This document shows positions 31,795 to 43,292 of a DNA stretch of 64,000 nt, one piece after another; the stretch's first letter is position 1, and each line of letters begins with the position of its first letter. The notes under the pieces are model-generated. The model had not been told where the DNA came from and did no database searches. It saw nothing but the letters and a program-made list of their open reading frames with translations. The stretch is from Staphylococcus auricularis (lineage in GTDB: Bacteria; Bacillota; Bacilli; Staphylococcales; Staphylococcaceae): the NCBI RefSeq assembly GCF_001500315.1, contig NZ_LLER01000003.1:1-64000 (forward strand). Reading direction: 5' to 3'. The translations under genes and the position numbers were made by a program.

Positions 31795-31845
31795 AAACAG
31801 GAGAGAGACACGTATGAATGAAACACATTTCAATCTGAGGTCTCT
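31795..31845 (-). terminator. proS terminator
   Basis: AGAGAC pairs with GTCTCT around an inner TGAAA/TTTCA hairpin, followed on the minus strand by CTCCTGTTTTC. Lies 34 bases beyond proS, before polC. The rest of 31677-31794 is AT-rich and shows no clear element. Confidence 0.55.
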
Positions 31846-31878
31846 GTTTCCCGTTTAAAATTGACTTTGAAAGTACGT

Positions 31879-33582
31879 TTATTTTACTTCTTTCAATACG
31901 TTGGCTACATATTGATTCACATCATTGATAGATACTTCGTCGCTATCACCTGTGTCACGACGTTTAACTTCTACGATACCTTCGCCTGCTTTTTTACCTA
32001 CCACAATTCTTACTGGAATACCGATGAGATCGGCATCATTGAATTTCACGCCTGGACTTTGTTTGCGATCATCGTGTAACACATCATAATTTTCATTAAA
32101 CTGAGCATAAAGTTCTTCGCCAAGTTCACGTTGCTCTTCTTTTTTCGGATTAACCGTAATGATATGGAGATCAAATGGTGATACTGCTTTTGGCCAAATA
32201 ATACCGCGGTCGTCACTGTTTTGTTCTACCACCGCACTTAATGTACGTGATACACCAATACCATAGCAACCCATGATTAATGGTTGCGCTTTACCTTGAT
32301 CATCTAAGAATGTGGCGTTCATAGGTTCTGAGTATTTCGTTCCTAATTTGAACACTTGTCCGACTTCAATACCTTCTGCAAATTTTGCTTCTCCTGAACC
32401 ATCTGCTAAAGGCTCACCTTCAGTAATAAAACGGAAGTCACTATAAGCCTCTACAGTGAAATCACGATCAGCATTAGCATTCACGTAATGATAACCATCT
32501 TCATTGGCACCAATCACGAGGTTTGTTAAATCTTGAACGTGATTATCAGCATAAACTTTAACTTCTTTATCAGTAATCGGACCTAATGAACCTGGATGTG
32601 CACCTAATAAATTAACGATGTCATCTTCAGTTGCGATTTCAACTTCTTCAGTTTGGAAGTAATCTTTAACTTTAACTTCGTTAATTTCATGATGACCACG
32701 TACGAGGATTAAAATATATTCACCTTGTACTTTGAACACCATCGTCTTAACGATTTCATCAAGCGGTTTATTTAAAAATTCAGCGAGTGCTTCAGCTGTT
32801 TTAACATCTGGGGTTTCAATTTTTTCTATATCCTCTGCAGTTTCTTCTTTATCAGAAGGTTCATAGACGACTGCAGCTTTTTCAAGATTTGCGGCATAAT
32901 CGCTATGGTCACTGTAAACAATCGTATCTTCACCAATTTCACTCAATGCCATAAATTCATGTGTATGACTACCACCAATTGCACCTGAATCTGCTTCAAC
33001 AGGGCGTGCATGAATCCCTACACGTTCAAATATTTTTGTATAAGCTTGGTACATATCTTGGTAAGTTTCATCGAGGGATGCTTCATCCGCATGGAATGAA
33101 TACGCATCTTTCATGATAAATTCTCTTCCTCTTAATAATCCGAAGCGCGGACGTTTTTCATCTCTAAATTTAGTTTGGATTTGGAATAAGGTCATTGGAA
33201 GTTGCTTATAAGATTTTAACTCATCACGTACGAGAGATGTCACTACTTCTTCATGTGTAGGACCTAACGCAAACTCACGGCCATTACGATCATTGAGACG
33301 CATGAGTTCCGGACCATAGGCTGACCAACGTCCAGATTCTTCCCATAATTCACCTGTTTGAAGCACAGGCATTAAAATTTCTAATGCGTTGATATTTTCC
33401 ATTTCTTCACGAATAATTTGTTCGATTTGGTTCAATACACGCGCAGCAAGCGGTAAGTAACTGTACACACCACTTGTATTTTGTTTAATCATACCTGCTT
33501 TAAGTAATAAACGATGACTTGTTGCTTCTGCCGTAGCAGGTACTTCTTTTATCGTAGGAATAAATACTTTCGATTGTTTCAT
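31879..33582 (-). CDS. proS: Prolyl-tRNA synthetase
   Basis: 567-residue class II synthetase of the bacterial type. Class II motif 2 region ([21 protein letters not shown], split by the reading) is seen near residue 140, and the large insertion domain (about 225-410) that deacylates Ala-tRNAPro is present, then motif 3 ([14 protein letters not shown]) and the anticodon-binding domain. No T-box leader is seen. Follows rseP by 17 bases. Confidence 0.97.
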   Translation of the reverse strand: MKQSKVFIPTIKEVPATAEATSHRLLLKAGMIKQNTSGVYSYLPLAARVLNQIEQIIREEMENINALEILMPVLQTGELWEESGRWSAYGPELMRLNDRNGREFALGPTHEEVVTSLVRDELKSYKQLPMTLFQIQTKFRDEKRPRFGLLRGREFIMKDAYSFHADEASLDETYQDMYQAYTKIFERVGIHARPVEADSGAIGGSHTHEFMALSEIGEDTIVYSDHSDYAANLEKAAVVYEPSDKEETAEDIEKIETPDVKTAEALAEFLNKPLDEIVKTMVFKVQGEYILILVRGHHEINEVKVKDYFQTEEVEIATEDDIVNLLGAHPGSLGPITDKEVKVYADNHVQDLTNLVIGANEDGYHYVNANADRDFTVEAYSDFRFITEGEPLADGSGEAKFAEGIEVGQVFKLGTKYSEPMNATFLDDQGKAQPLIMGCYGIGVSRTLSAVVEQNSDDRGIIWPKAVSPFDLHIITVNPKKEEQRELGEELYAQFNENYDVLHDDRKQSPGVKFNDADLIGIPVRIVVGKKAGEGIVEVKRRDTGDSDEVSINDVNQYVANVLKEVK

Positions 33583-33599
33583 TCAATAACAGTCCCTTC

Positions 33600-34886
33600 T
33601 TATAAGAAATAGCGTTGGATATCATTCCACGTGACGAGTACCATAATGATCAGTACGAAAACAGCACCGATGGCAACGATGGCTGTTTCTGCTTTTTTGT
33701 TTACTGGTTTTCTAAAGATTGCTTCATAAAAGACAAAGAGGATACGTCCACCGTCTAACGCTGGAATTGGTAATAAGTTCATCAATCCTAAGTTTACACT
33801 TAAAAGTGCAGTCCAGCCAATGAGATTGATAATACCTGTTTTTACAACGGAATCGACTTGGTGATAAATACCCACTGGTCCGTTCAGCATATCGAAGGAG
33901 AATTCACCAGAGAAGATACTGCCGACCATTGCGACAATCGCTGTGAAAATCATTTTACCTGCATCTATAGATTGTTCGATACCTGTCACAATCGGTTGAA
34001 CAATCGTATGCTCAGTTGCAGGTTTGATCCCTAATTTATATGATGTTTCAGATGTGAGTTTGGTTTGTTGTTCTACTACTTTTTTCGGTTGAACATGAAC
34101 CGTTTGCGTTTCACCATCGCGTTTAATCGTCAATGCCGTATCTTTACCTTTAGTCGCATCAAGTGCAGGTTGTAAGTCACTGTATTTAGAGATGTCTTTA
34201 TCTCCTACTTTGACAATTTCATCTCCTGATTTAAGGCCAGCTTTTTGAGCAGGGAAATTATCCGCAACCTGATCGACCGTACTCACGGGTGTACCTTGAT
34301 AGTAAGCAAGACCTACGAAAAGCACAATTGTAAGTAAAAAGTTAAATAATGGACCTGCAAAGAGAGTTAAAAACTTCTGATAAGGTTTTTTATACGTAAA
34401 TTGTCTATTTTTAGGAGCGATTTGAATTAAACTACCATTTTCAACGAAGAAAGCTTTATCTGCAATATTGTAATGATGGCGTTCATCATCAAAAGCGGTC
34501 ACACCTTCAATGAACAAGCCATCTTTAAAGTCTGTTTGCTTCACTTCAATAGCTTCAATTTTTTGGAATTTGTGTTGATTATCTAAAATGATGTGAGTGA
34601 TTTCTTCATCATCATTCAGTTTGATCTTCACGTGCATGCCAGGTTGAACGGGCGGTTCTTCTAGTCCATCCCCAGCCATACGCACATAACCACCGACTGG
34701 AAGTAAGCGGATGGTATAAAGTGTCTCATTTTTTCGGAAACTAAATATTTTAGGTCCCATACCGATGGAAAATTCTGGACACATAATACCTGCGCGCTTC
34801 GCAAAGAACATATGCCCGTATTCATGGACTGTAACAAGGACACCAAAAACGATAATAAATGCGATTATGGTTACTAAAAAGCTCAA
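33600..34886 (-). CDS. rseP: Site-2 intramembrane zinc protease RseP
   Basis: 428 residues, about four membrane helices. Zinc motif HEYGH in the first helix ([11 protein letters not shown]), a PDZ domain (about residues 190-270, [18 protein letters not shown]) and the second active-site region with [10 protein letters not shown] and [11 protein letters not shown]. Cleaves membrane anchors, including remnant signal peptides of lipoproteins and anti-sigma factors in relatives. TTG start (34886) with GGTGG upstream. Confidence 0.95.
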   Translation of the reverse strand: MSFLVTIIAFIIVFGVLVTVHEYGHMFFAKRAGIMCPEFSIGMGPKIFSFRKNETLYTIRLLPVGGYVRMAGDGLEEPPVQPGMHVKIKLNDDEEITHIILDNQHKFQKIEAIEVKQTDFKDGLFIEGVTAFDDERHHYNIADKAFFVENGSLIQIAPKNRQFTYKKPYQKFLTLFAGPLFNFLLTIVLFVGLAYYQGTPVSTVDQVADNFPAQKAGLKSGDEIVKVGDKDISKYSDLQPALDATKGKDTALTIKRDGETQTVHVQPKKVVEQQTKLTSETSYKLGIKPATEHTIVQPIVTGIEQSIDAGKMIFTAIVAMVGSIFSGEFSFDMLNGPVGIYHQVDSVVKTGIINLIGWTALLSVNLGLMNLLPIPALDGGRILFVFYEAIFRKPVNKKAETAIVAIGAVFVLIIMVLVTWNDIQRYFL

Positions 34887-34978
34887 CGATCTCCACCTCG
34901 TCTATCTTCATTCAAATTATTCGTTATCTATGTATTGGGTCGTTTGATAGATGTTTCTAAAACGACTGGGATTATAAA

Positions 34979-34984
34979 AGTATA
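34979..34984 (-). promoter_or_regulatory. Candidate rseP-proS promoter
   Basis: Minus-strand GTGTTATACT: an extended -10 (TATACT, 34979-34984) about 95 bases before rseP, no convincing -35 box. A promoter is expected here because a terminator separates cdsA from rseP. Confidence 0.35.
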
Positions 34985-35065
34985 ACACAACTGAAGCGAA
35001 TTAGAAATTCAGTTCTATGATTCATTGTGATCTCATGTGATTTAAGTAAATGGTCACGCAAACAG

Positions 35066-35113
35066 ATAAAATGAGATGTCATCAACTTGAATCACAAGTA
35101 AATCAACATCTCA
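35066..35113 (-). terminator. cdsA terminator
   Basis: GAGATGT pairs with ACATCTC around an inner ACTTG/CAAGT hairpin, followed on the minus strand by ATTTTATCTGTTT. Ten bases past the cdsA stop. Confidence 0.75.
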
Positions 35114-35122
35114 TCCTCATGT

Positions 35123-35905
35123 TTACATTTGTATCAATAATATATTTAATAAAGGTAACACGAACATAAAGCTATCAAATCGGTCGAGTATACCACCGTG
35201 ACCAGGTAAGATACGTCCTGAGTCTTTGACACCAAAATGACGTTTGAATCCTGATTCTACAAGATCTCCTAATTGACCAAACATACTTAGGATTACTGTA
35301 TAAATCAGCAATAACCAGATTGCTACGTTAAAATCAACGAAGAGCATCATCACGAGTGGTACGAGTAAACTACAAAAGATACCGCCGATGAAGCCTTCAA
35401 TCGTTTTGTTAGGACTAATGACTGGCCACAATTTGTGTTTACCGATTAAGCGACCAAATATGTATGCACCAGTATCAGTGAGCCAAACCACTAGGAATGC
35501 TAATAAAATGTAATGCAGACCTTCAGCACGTGTTTCATACAAATACATGAAACCGATTCCTACATACGAAATAGACATTAAACAAAACGCAGCGTCCATG
35601 AAACTAAATCTATTTTTCGATAGTACAGTGTAACTCAATAAGATAAAGCTCAACGCAATGAGAGATTTTAACTGTAAATTTCCAACCCAATCCCCAGCAT
35701 TTTGCGGTAACATGATCACTAGAATACCGAGTGCACTGATGATGCCGGGTATAGAGAGGAATTTAATCATATTCATATTTAACAGCTCTTTTAACGCAAT
35801 AAAAGCTAGTAAATATGAAAAAACCATTAGCAACATGCCGCCCTTAAGCAATATAGGAAGGAAAATTATTAATGCTACAATAGCTGTTAATGTTCTTACT
35901 TTCAT
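35123..35905 (-). CDS. cdsA: Phosphatidate cytidylyltransferase
   Basis: 260-residue integral membrane enzyme with about seven to eight helices. Makes CDP-diacylglycerol, the substrate for PgsA in this window. The family signature is visible near the C-terminus: [19 protein letters not shown], and [12 protein letters not shown] lies before it. 21 bases after uppS, cotranscribed. Confidence 0.96.
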   Translation of the reverse strand: MKVRTLTAIVALIIFLPILLKGGMLLMVFSYLLAFIALKELLNMNMIKFLSIPGIISALGILVIMLPQNAGDWVGNLQLKSLIALSFILLSYTVLSKNRFSFMDAAFCLMSISYVGIGFMYLYETRAEGLHYILLAFLVVWLTDTGAYIFGRLIGKHKLWPVISPNKTIEGFIGGIFCSLLVPLVMMLFVDFNVAIWLLLIYTVILSMFGQLGDLVESGFKRHFGVKDSGRILPGHGGILDRFDSFMFVLPLLNILLIQM

Positions 35906-35926
35906 ACCTCACTTTACTCCTAACTA

Positions 35927-36691
35927 TTATAACCCGCCAAATCTTCTTTGACGTGATTGATATATTTTTATACACGCATTGAGTGCTTCGCCATCAAAGT
36001 CTGGCCATAATTTGTCATTGAATACAAATTCACTATAAGAGAGTTGCCAAATCAAAAAGTTACTTAAACGCTCTTCTCCAGATGTACGTATGAGCAATTC
36101 AGGATCTGGGAAGCGAGAGGTCATTAAATGATCGGCAAATGATGTCTCGTTGATCTCTTCAATATTCAGTTCGTTCGCCTGTACTTTTTTACATACCTCT
36201 TTCACCGTGTGAACAATCTCTGCTCGTCCACCATAATTAATCGCAAAAATTAATGTTAAACCTGTGTTTTGAGCCGTTTCATGCTTCGCTTTTTCTATCG
36301 CTTCAACTGTAGATTCAGGAAGCCCTTGCATAAAACCAATCGTTTCAACTTTGATGTTGTTTTCGATTAAGTCTGGTAAGAAGGTATTGAGAAAATTAAC
36401 AGGTAAATTCATAATATAATTTATTTCATCTTGGGGACGAGACCAATTTTCCGTTGAGAACGCATAGAGTGTTAGATATTTAATACCAAGCTTGCCCGCT
36501 TCTTTCGTCACGGTCTTCACTGTTTGCATACCTTGGTAATGACCTTTCACTCTCGGTAAATTTCGCTGTTTTGCCCAACGGCCGTTACCATCCATTATAA
36601 TCGCGACATGTTTCGGTATGTTTTGAGCATTTAAGTCATATGTTAATTCACCTGGCTGTGATTTTTTCTTATTTCTAAGCTTTTTAAACAT
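35927..36691 (-). CDS. uppS: Undecaprenyl diphosphate synthase
   Basis: 254-residue cis-prenyltransferase that extends farnesyl-PP to C55-PP, the lipid carrier for wall and teichoic acid synthesis. IIMDGNGRWAKQR near residue 35, LYAFSTENWSRP and the C-terminal RTSGEERLSNFLIWQ are all present. ATG at 36691 (MFKKLRNKKK) with GGAGG upstream; the frame is open 6 codons further. Confidence 0.97.
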   Translation of the reverse strand: MFKKLRNKKKSQPGELTYDLNAQNIPKHVAIIMDGNGRWAKQRNLPRVKGHYQGMQTVKTVTKEAGKLGIKYLTLYAFSTENWSRPQDEINYIMNLPVNFLNTFLPDLIENNIKVETIGFMQGLPESTVEAIEKAKHETAQNTGLTLIFAINYGGRAEIVHTVKEVCKKVQANELNIEEINETSFADHLMTSRFPDPELLIRTSGEERLSNFLIWQLSYSEFVFNDKLWPDFDGEALNACIKIYQSRQRRFGGL

Positions 36692-36786
36692 GGTCTTTCC
36701 TCCGAGCATAGTTATCCTGTTTTAAATAAGTGATATGTATAATTAACTATCATTCTATCATATTCAATTGACTCATTACATAATCA

Positions 36787-36825
36787 AACAAAAAAACTGT
36801 ACCAAAGTCTGATTTGATACAGTTT
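36787..36825 (-). terminator. Terminator between frr and uppS
   Basis: AAACTGTATCAAA pairs with TTTGGTACAGTTT (one mismatch), followed by TTTTTT on the minus strand. The remaining spacer (36826-36961) shows only a small ACCTAT/ATAGGT hairpin without a T-run. Confidence 0.85.
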
Positions 36826-36961
36826 CAAGAAGTGTGCATTCCTTTTAATATAGCGGCTCATATTGTATTCTCACATATTTGGCTACAGTGAAATTCATTC
36901 AGCATGTGAACAGATCGCACACCTACCTATTCTCAAGATAGGTTATTCAATGGCATGTCAA

Positions 36962-37522
36962 TTAGACTGACATAATGTCGTTTTCTTTATCATCGATGAG
37001 TTGATCAATTTCTTTAATTGAGTCATCTGTTAAGCTTTGGACATCGTCAGTTTGACTTCTTAAATCATCTTCTGTGATATCTCCATCTTTTTGTTGTTTT
37101 TTCAAAGTATCATTGGCATCACGGCGCACATTACGTACTGCGACTTTCGCATTTTCACCAATTTTTTTAACTTCTTTAAACAACTCTTTACGACGTTCTT
37201 CAGTAAGCGCTGGGACAGTAATACGGATAACTTCACCATCGCTTGTTGGGTTTACGCCTAAGTTTGCAGCAATGATAGCTTTTTCAATATCACCTACAGA
37301 CGATTTGTCATAAGGTGAAATGACAAGTAAGCGTGCTTCAGGCACATTGATGCTTGCCAGTTGTTGTACGGGTGTTGGTGCACCATAATAATCGACTGTC
37401 ACGCCGTTTAATAAGTTAGAGTTTGCTCTTCCGGCACTAATGTTAGCTAATTCTTGTGATAGGTTATCGATCGATTTATTCATTTTGGCTTTCGTATCTT
37501 TAATGATATCAGTCATACTCAT
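36962..37522 (-). CDS. frr: Ribosome recycling factor
   Basis: 186 residues, splits post-termination ribosomes with EF-G. Family-conserved stretch [21 protein letters not shown] and NINVP-type region [17 protein letters not shown], then [17 protein letters not shown]. Ten bases after pyrH. Confidence 0.97.
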   Translation of the reverse strand: MSMTDIIKDTKAKMNKSIDNLSQELANISAGRANSNLLNGVTVDYYGAPTPVQQLASINVPEARLLVISPYDKSSVGDIEKAIIAANLGVNPTSDGEVIRITVPALTEERRKELFKEVKKIGENAKVAVRNVRRDANDTLKKQQKDGDITEDDLRSQTDDVQSLTDDSIKEIDQLIDDKENDIMSV

Positions 37523-37532
37523 ACACCTCTAA

Positions 37533-38255
37533 TTATTTTGTAATTAATGTTCCTATTTTTTCACCCATTACGGCACGTTTAATGTTACCTTCTTCCATGA
37601 TAGAAAAGACATTTAACGGAATATTATTATCCATACAGAATGAAGAAGCAGTAGAGTCCATCACTTGGAGTCCCTCTTGTAACATTTGAATATGTGTAAG
37701 GTGATCATATTTAATCGCATTTTCGTCCACTTTAGGATCCGCTGAATAAACGCCATCTACATTGTTTTTACCCATTAAGATGACATCAGCTTCAACCTCA
37801 GCAGCACGTAATGCAGCAGTAGTATCTGTTGAGAAATAAGGGTTACCGATACCTGCAGCGAAGATGACGACACGTTTTTTCTCTAAGTGTCTAATTGCAC
37901 GACGACGGATGTAAGGTTCAGCAACTTGTTTCATTTCAATTGATGTCAGTACGCGCGTATCACACTCTAATTGTTCTAAGCTGTCTTGTAACGCGAGTGC
38001 ATTCATTACTGTCGCTAGCATACCCATGTAATCCGCAGTACCACGATCCATACCTAAATCGCTTCCTGTTTTGCCTCGCCAAATGTTACCGCCACCAACG
38101 ATGACAGCAATTTCGCAATCCATTTTTGCTACTTCAGCGACTTGGGATGCAATGCTTTTGATAATCATTGGGTTGATACCAAAACCTTTTTCACCCGCTA
38201 ATGCTTCGCCACTTAATTTTAGAACAACACGTTTGTATTTAGAAGTCTGAGCCAT
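37533..38255 (-). CDS. pyrH: UMP kinase
   Basis: 240-residue amino-acid-kinase-fold enzyme making UDP from [23 protein letters not shown] at the N-terminus, [33 protein letters not shown] follow. Start at 38255 ([11 protein letters not shown]) with GAGAGGA upstream; 24 further upstream open codons run into the tsf terminator and are not coding. Confidence 0.97.
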   Translation of the reverse strand: MAQTSKYKRVVLKLSGEALAGEKGFGINPMIIKSIASQVAEVAKMDCEIAVIVGGGNIWRGKTGSDLGMDRGTADYMGMLATVMNALALQDSLEQLECDTRVLTSIEMKQVAEPYIRRRAIRHLEKKRVVIFAAGIGNPYFSTDTTAALRAAEVEADVILMGKNNVDGVYSADPKVDENAIKYDHLTHIQMLQEGLQVMDSTASSFCMDNNIPLNVFSIMEEGNIKRAVMGEKIGTLITK

Positions 38256-38292
38256 TGTTTTATCCTCTCTATAGAAAATATGTAGTTGATAC

Positions 38293-38364
38293 AAGTAAAG
38301 AAGACACAGCAGGATCTTCCAATACAAAAGGGAACCTTTTATTGGGTATCACAAAGGTGTCTTC
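38293..38364 (-). terminator. tsf terminator
   Basis: Outer stem GAAGACAC / GTGTCTTC with an inner stem CCAATA-AAAGG / CCTTTTATTGG, followed by TTTACTTG on the minus strand. Lies 22 bases past tsf. Confidence 0.75.
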
Positions 38365-38386
38365 TTCCTCGTACTATCTATGAAAA

Positions 38387-39265
38387 TTATTTCATTTGTC
38401 CTTTAACTTCTTCAGCAAAGTTTTCTTCACGTTTTTCCATACCTTCACCTACTTCGTAACGTACGAAGTCTGAAAGTTGTCCACCTTTAGATTTTAAGAA
38501 ACCTTCAACAGTTTGATCAGGATCTTTAACGAAGTTTTGATCAACAGCACAAATTTCTTTCAAGTATTTACGTAAACGACCTTCAACCATTTTTTCAACG
38601 ATTTTTTCTGGTTTACCTTCGTTTAATGCTTGTTGTTTTAACACTTCTTTTTCATGTGCAATTTCATCGTCGCTAACTTGTTCAGATGAAACATATTTTG
38701 GATTAATTGCAGCGATATGCATTGCAACATCTTTAGCTGCATCTTCATCAGTTGTACCTTCAACTACTGATAACACACCGATACGTCCGCCCATGTGTAA
38801 GTATGAACCGAATGCATCGTTGTCTGATTTGCTGCGTTTAGCAATACGACGGATGTTAAGTTTTTCACCAATTGTTGAAGTTGCTTCTTTCATGCGTTCA
38901 TCAACAGTTTGACCGCTTTCTAATTTAGATTCCATCAATGCGTCAACGCTGTCAACATCTGCATGAATGACTTGTTGTCCAATTTCTTTTACTAAAGCTT
39001 GGAAGCCTTCGTTACGTGCAACGAAGTCAGTTTCTGAATTGATTTCAACGATTGAAGCAGTATTGCCTTCAATTTCAACGTGAACAAGACCTTCTGCTGC
39101 GATACGGTCAGCTTTTTTAGCTGCTTTAGCAATACCGTTTTCACGTAAGTAGTCGATTGCTTTGTCCATGTCTCCGTCAGTTTCTGTTAGCGCTTTTTTA
39201 CAGTCCATCATACCTGCGCCAGTTTTTTCACGTAGTTCTTTTACAAGTTTAGCTGAAATTGCCAT
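38387..39265 (-). CDS. tsf: Elongation factor Ts
   Basis: 292-residue nucleotide exchange factor for EF-Tu. [19 protein letters not shown] at the N-terminus and the Asp-Phe contact motif [11 protein letters not shown] about residue 80. Lies downstream of rpsB, separated by a terminator, so it relies on partial readthrough or its own promoter. Confidence 0.98.
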   Translation of the reverse strand: MAISAKLVKELREKTGAGMMDCKKALTETDGDMDKAIDYLRENGIAKAAKKADRIAAEGLVHVEIEGNTASIVEINSETDFVARNEGFQALVKEIGQQVIHADVDSVDALMESKLESGQTVDERMKEATSTIGEKLNIRRIAKRSKSDNDAFGSYLHMGGRIGVLSVVEGTTDEDAAKDVAMHIAAINPKYVSSEQVSDDEIAHEKEVLKQQALNEGKPEKIVEKMVEGRLRKYLKEICAVDQNFVKDPDQTVEGFLKSKGGQLSDFVRYEVGEGMEKREENFAEEVKGQMK

Positions 39266-39308
39266 ATCTTTATTCCTCCAATTATTCCATTTTTTAACTG
39301 TATTATTT

Positions 39309-39343
39309 TAAAAAAAGGTGATAAGCATGAAAATCTTATCACC
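39309..39343 (-). terminator. Terminator between rpsB and tsf
   Basis: Perfect stem GGTGATAAG / CTTATCACC, 9-base loop, followed by TTTTTTT on the minus strand. Confidence 0.92.
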
Positions 39344-39358
39344 CATTTTACATTATTC

Positions 39359-40150
39359 TTAGTTTGATTCAACAGAAGTGTTTTCTTCAGTTGTAGTTTC
39401 TTCAGTAGCTTCTTCATTTGATTCTTCTAAATCAATGTTTTGTTCTGCTGCTACTTCATCATTAGATACACCTTGTTGACCTTCTAAGATCGCGTCAGCC
39501 ATTTTACCAGTTAATAATTTAACGGCACGAATAGCGTCATCATTTGCAGGGATTACGTAGTCGATTTCATCTGGATCGCAGTTTGTATCAACGATACCTA
39601 CGATTGGGATGTTTAATTTACGTGCTTCTGCAATTGCGTTGCGTTCTTTACGAGGATCAACGACGAATAATGCTTGCGGCATTGATTTCATGTCGCGAAT
39701 ACCACCTAAGAATTTGATTAAACGGTCGTATTCTTTTTTAAGTTCAACGACTTCTTTTTTAGGTAATACTTCAAATAAGCCGTCTTCTTCCATTTTTTCA
39801 ATTTCAGAAATACGTTTGATACGTTTAGAGATTGTTTTGTAGTTAGTTAAGATTCCACCTAACCATCTTTGGTTAACGTAGAATTGACCTGCACGTTCTG
39901 CTTCAGCTTTCACTGATTCTTGTGCTTGTTTTTTAGTACCAACGAATAAGACTTTACCGCCATCTTCGCTTAATTGTTTAAGGAAGTTGTATGCTTCCCC
40001 AACTTTTTTCACTGTTTTTTGAAGATCGATAATGTAGATACCATTTCTTTCAGTGAAGATATATTTTTTCATTTTTGGGTTCCAACGGCGTGTTTGGTGA
40101 CCGAAGTGAACACCTGCTTCTAACAACTGTTTCATAGAAATAACTGCCAT
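39359..40150 (-). CDS. rpsB: 30S ribosomal protein S2
   Basis: 263 residues. Opens [23 protein letters not shown] and contains [33 protein letters not shown] and [21 protein letters not shown] in pieces. The C-terminus is a long acidic, Glu/Thr-rich tail of about 35 residues after [12 protein letters not shown]. Strong AGGAGG before the ATG. Confidence 0.98.
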   Translation of the reverse strand: MAVISMKQLLEAGVHFGHQTRRWNPKMKKYIFTERNGIYIIDLQKTVKKVGEAYNFLKQLSEDGGKVLFVGTKKQAQESVKAEAERAGQFYVNQRWLGGILTNYKTISKRIKRISEIEKMEEDGLFEVLPKKEVVELKKEYDRLIKFLGGIRDMKSMPQALFVVDPRKERNAIAEARKLNIPIVGIVDTNCDPDEIDYVIPANDDAIRAVKLLTGKMADAILEGQQGVSNDEVAAEQNIDLEESNEEATEETTTEENTSVESN

Positions 40151-40193
40151 GATTTAATTCCTCCTATTGGTTTTTTACCTCCACAAATCGCTA

Positions 40194-40231
40194 GTACAAC
40201 AACGATTGGCTACCAATCGCACCGATTGTAC
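40194..40231 (-). promoter_or_regulatory. Hairpin in the rpsB leader
   Basis: GTACAA pairs with TTGTAC and, inside it, CGATTGG pairs with CCAATCG across a three-base loop. It sits between the rpsB promoter and start, about 45 bases before the ATG. S2 autoregulates rpsB in other bacteria; a protein-binding role for this hairpin is an inference. Confidence 0.45.
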
Positions 40232-40273
40232 TTCAACGCTTTTGTGTGTGTATTGGCACTTTAGCCGTCAATT

Positions 40274-40302
40274 AATATACCATAATTGACATAAAAAGGC
40301 AA
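40274..40302 (-). promoter_or_regulatory. rpsB promoter
   Basis: Minus-strand TTGCCT (40297-40302), 17-base spacer, TGGTATATT giving -10 TATATT (40274-40279) with an extended TG. The -35 box lies within the 3' arm of the codY terminator. Confidence 0.65.
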
Positions 40303-40354
40303 TAGGCAAACTCGTTTTCACAATTAAAACGACGGTTTTTATCATGCCTATTGC
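40293..40354 (-). terminator. codY terminator
   Basis: Outer stem GCAATAGGC / GCCTATTGC with an inner CGTTTT/AAAACG stem, followed by CTTTTTATG on the minus strand, 23 bases past codY. Confidence 0.85.
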
Positions 40355-40376
40355 AATGTCATCAATTTTTTACGTC

Positions 40377-41156
40377 TTATTCTGATTTCAAGCGTTCAAG
40401 TTCATCAAGGAATTTATCTTTTTTAACTCGAATAAATGTCCCTTTCATACCAAGAGAACGAGATTCAATTACGCCCGCACTTTCTAACTTACGTAGCGCG
40501 TTAACGATAACTGAACGTGTGATACCTACACGGTCTGCTACTTTAGAAGCGATGAGCAATCCTTCTTTACCACCTAATTCTTCAAAGATGTGTTCAATTG
40601 CTTCACTTTCTGAGTAAGATAATGAACTGATTGCCATGTTGATTGCTGCTTTATCACGAGCATCTTGTTCTACTTCGTTGTGTTTTTCACGAAGGATTTC
40701 CATACCGATGACTGTCGCAGCATATTCGCCTAACACCAAGTCATTTTCAGAGAAATCGTCTTGGACACGTCCAAGTACGAGCGTACCTAAACGTTCACCG
40801 CCACCTAAGATTGGGAAGATTGTTGTTTTACTTTCGTTGAATAATTCTTTGTTTTCTGGAGGAAATACTGTAAGCACTTCGTCAATCCCAATATTAGATC
40901 TTGTTTCTCTCACATCCATGAGTTGTTCAGTGTATTCACTAGGAATATGTCTGTCTTCTAACATGTCGATGATACGTTGGTTTTTCAATAATTCGTTCAA
41001 GCTAGAACCGAGTATTTTACCTTTTCTTGAAACGATAAATACGTTTGATTCAGTGACACTGCTGATAGTTTGGGCTACGTCTTTAAAGTTTACTGCAATC
41101 CCTTTATGCTTTTGTAAAAGTATATTTAATTCTCTTGTTTTGGATAATAAACTCAT
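40377..41156 (-). CDS. codY: GTP- and branched-chain-amino-acid-sensing repressor CodY
   Basis: 259 residues. N-terminal GAF domain (about 1-155) that binds Ile/Leu/Val, and C-terminal winged helix with [21 protein letters not shown] as the recognition region. It is the global repressor of nutrient-limitation and virulence genes in Firmicutes. Last gene of the xerC-hslV-hslU-codY cluster, 17 bases after hslU. Confidence 0.98.
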   Translation of the reverse strand: MSLLSKTRELNILLQKHKGIAVNFKDVAQTISSVTESNVFIVSRKGKILGSSLNELLKNQRIIDMLEDRHIPSEYTEQLMDVRETRSNIGIDEVLTVFPPENKELFNESKTTIFPILGGGERLGTLVLGRVQDDFSENDLVLGEYAATVIGMEILREKHNEVEQDARDKAAINMAISSLSYSESEAIEHIFEELGGKEGLLIASKVADRVGITRSVIVNALRKLESAGVIESRSLGMKGTFIRVKKDKFLDELERLKSE

Positions 41157-41173
41157 TACATGCTTCTCCTTTA

Positions 41174-42580
41174 TTATAAAATAAATGAACTTAAATCTTT
41201 GTTTGTAGAAATGGATTTCAATTTATCATCTACATACTGTGCGGTTATATCTACAGATGCATAAGGCATACTAGGTGCTTCGAATGATAAGTCTTCTAAC
41301 ATTTTTTCTAATATTGTATGCAGTCTACGTGCACCAATGTTGTCGGTATCTTGGTTCACTTGGAAAGCAATTTCGGCTAATCGATTGATCGCTTCATCAC
41401 TAAAGTTAACCGTAACCTCTTCAGTTTTTAATAATGCTTCATATTGTTTGATTAGTGAAAGTTTAGGTTCTTTCAAGATGCGAACAAAATCGTCAACTGA
41501 AAGACTATCGAGTTCCACGCGAATTGGGAATCGACCTTGTAATTCAGGAATGAGATCGCTCGGTTTAGACACGTGGAAGGCGCCTGCACCGATAAATAAC
41601 ATATGTTCCGTGTTTACAGTACCATATTTGGTTTGAATCATGCTACCTTCAAGAATTGGCAGGATGTCGCGCTGAACACCTTGTCTAGAAACATCTTGAC
41701 CTGTATTTTGATTGTTTGTAGCAACTTTATCGATTTCATCTATAAAGATGATACCCATTTGTTCAGCTAGTTCAATCGCTTCTTGGTTTGCAGATTCTTG
41801 GTCGATGAGTTCATCCGCATATTCATCCATCAAAATCTTACGTGCTGTCTTCACTGGTACTTCACGTTGTACTTTTTTCTTCGGCATCAATTGGTTCATC
41901 ATGTCTTGCATTTGTTGATTTTGGTTGATGCCAAGCATTCCCATTGCACCAGGGTCTTGTTCGACTTTGATGCGCACTTTTTCTTCTTCTAGTTGTCCGT
42001 TGAGTAGTTGTGTTTTGATCTCTGAACGTTTCGTTTTGACCTCTTCAGTCGGTGTCTCTTCTTCCTCGTCATCGTTCTGACCGAAGTTTGGGATTGATCC
42101 CCCAAATAGAGATTCTAACGGATTATTATTTTGTTGGTTCGCTTTTTTCTTCATGCTCGGTACAAGTAATTTCACTAATTTATCATTTGCTTTCGCTCTC
42201 GCTTCTTCTTCGACGTGTGATTTTTTCTGATCTTTCACTAAGCGAACAGCGACATCGACTAAATCACGTACCATGCTTTCAACGTCACGGCCAACGTAAC
42301 CTACTTCTGTAAATTTCGTCGCCTCAACCTTGATGAACGGGGCTCCAACTATTTTTGCCATACGACGGGCAATTTCAGTTTTACCCACACCGGTTGGACC
42401 AATCATCAATATATTTTTAGGACTGATTTCTTGCTTTTCAGCGTCATCTAACTGACTTCTTCTGTAGCGATTACGCAATGCAATAGCGACTTTACGTTTC
42501 GCATCATCTTGTCCCACAATATACTCATTTAATCTCGATACAATATCTTTCGGTGTGAGCTTAATGGCACTCGCATCCAT
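41174..42580 (-). CDS. hslU: HslU (ClpY) ATPase subunit
   Basis: 468-residue AAA+ unfoldase of the HslUV protease. Walker [18 protein letters not shown], then the intermediate (I) domain with charged low-complexity insert (about residues 110-240), Walker [13 protein letters not shown] and sensor [18 protein letters not shown]-terminus ends SSFIL, which docks into HslV. ATG start. Confidence 0.97.
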   Translation of the reverse strand: MDASAIKLTPKDIVSRLNEYIVGQDDAKRKVAIALRNRYRRSQLDDAEKQEISPKNILMIGPTGVGKTEIARRMAKIVGAPFIKVEATKFTEVGYVGRDVESMVRDLVDVAVRLVKDQKKSHVEEEARAKANDKLVKLLVPSMKKKANQQNNNPLESLFGGSIPNFGQNDDEEEETPTEEVKTKRSEIKTQLLNGQLEEEKVRIKVEQDPGAMGMLGINQNQQMQDMMNQLMPKKKVQREVPVKTARKILMDEYADELIDQESANQEAIELAEQMGIIFIDEIDKVATNNQNTGQDVSRQGVQRDILPILEGSMIQTKYGTVNTEHMLFIGAGAFHVSKPSDLIPELQGRFPIRVELDSLSVDDFVRILKEPKLSLIKQYEALLKTEEVTVNFSDEAINRLAEIAFQVNQDTDNIGARRLHTILEKMLEDLSFEAPSMPYASVDITAQYVDDKLKSISTNKDLSSFIL

Positions 42581-42743
42581 AGTACAAGCTCCTTTCTCTT
42601 TGTTATTTAATTAAAAATATTCGCACAGTTGTACTTATAATGCGCTTCACTCCATACTATAACTTATTGTTTTTAAAATTGCATGTAAATTAATGTGCGA
42701 GTTTAAAAAGTTCAGTAATATATTCTTTTTTAATCTATTTAAA
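42581..42743 (-). other. hslV-hslU spacer with inverted repeat
   Basis: 163 bases without a gene between two genes that act together. It contains TCGCACA (42621-42627) and TGTGCGA (42694-42700) as a long-loop inverted repeat, followed on the minus strand by ATATTTTTAATT, and a possible -10 box TATAGT. It may be a weak terminator plus a second promoter for hslU-codY; neither is certain. Confidence 0.4.
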
Positions 42744-43289
42744 TTATAATTCTTCTACAGTGATATTGCTATTCGTAAAGATACAAATATCAGAAGCGAC
42801 TTTCAAGCTTTCATAAGCCATATCTTTCGCAGATAAATGTTGTGCATGGCGTTTTAATGCACGGCCTGCGCTTAACGCATAATTACCACCAGAACCAATT
42901 GCAATCAAGTCGTCATCTGGTGCGATGACTTCACCTGTACCACTTACCACTAAGATAGAAGATTTGTCCATAACGATTAACATCGCTTCTAGTTGTCTTA
43001 ACTGTTTGTCTCCTCGCCACTCTTGTGCCAATTCAACTGCAGCTCTTTCTAAATTACCACTAAATTGTTGCAGTTTCGTTTCAAATTTTTCAAATAATGT
43101 AAAGGCGTCTGCCACACTTCCAGCAAAACCTGCAAGCACTTTACCATCATAGAGTGTACGTACTTTACGTGCAGTTTGTTTCATGATCACTTGCTCGCCG
43201 AGTGTCACTTGGCCGTCACCAGCCATCGCAGAATGTCCGTTATGTTGGACAGCAAATATCGTCGTTGCGTGTAATGAAGTTGAACTCAA
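42744..43289 (-). CDS. hslV: HslV (ClpQ) protease subunit
   Basis: 181-residue N-terminal-nucleophile peptidase that forms the proteolytic core of HslUV. The [10 protein letters not shown] motif with its nucleophilic Thr follows a short seven-residue leader (SSTSLHA), and [16 protein letters not shown] and [14 protein letters not shown] are typical. TTG start (43289) with AGGAGG before it. Confidence 0.96.
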   Translation of the reverse strand: MSSTSLHATTIFAVQHNGHSAMAGDGQVTLGEQVIMKQTARKVRTLYDGKVLAGFAGSVADAFTLFEKFETKLQQFSGNLERAAVELAQEWRGDKQLRQLEAMLIVMDKSSILVVSGTGEVIAPDDDLIAIGSGGNYALSAGRALKRHAQHLSAKDMAYESLKVASDICIFTNSNITVEEL

Positions 43290-43292
43290 TTC

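Noticed and set aside
33583..35122. T-box leader for proS
   Set aside because: proS follows rseP by 17 bases and no specifier or antiterminator sequence is present before rseP.
40636..41184. 182-codon plus-strand ORF opposite codY
   Set aside because: Fully antisense to codY, Ser-rich shadow composition.
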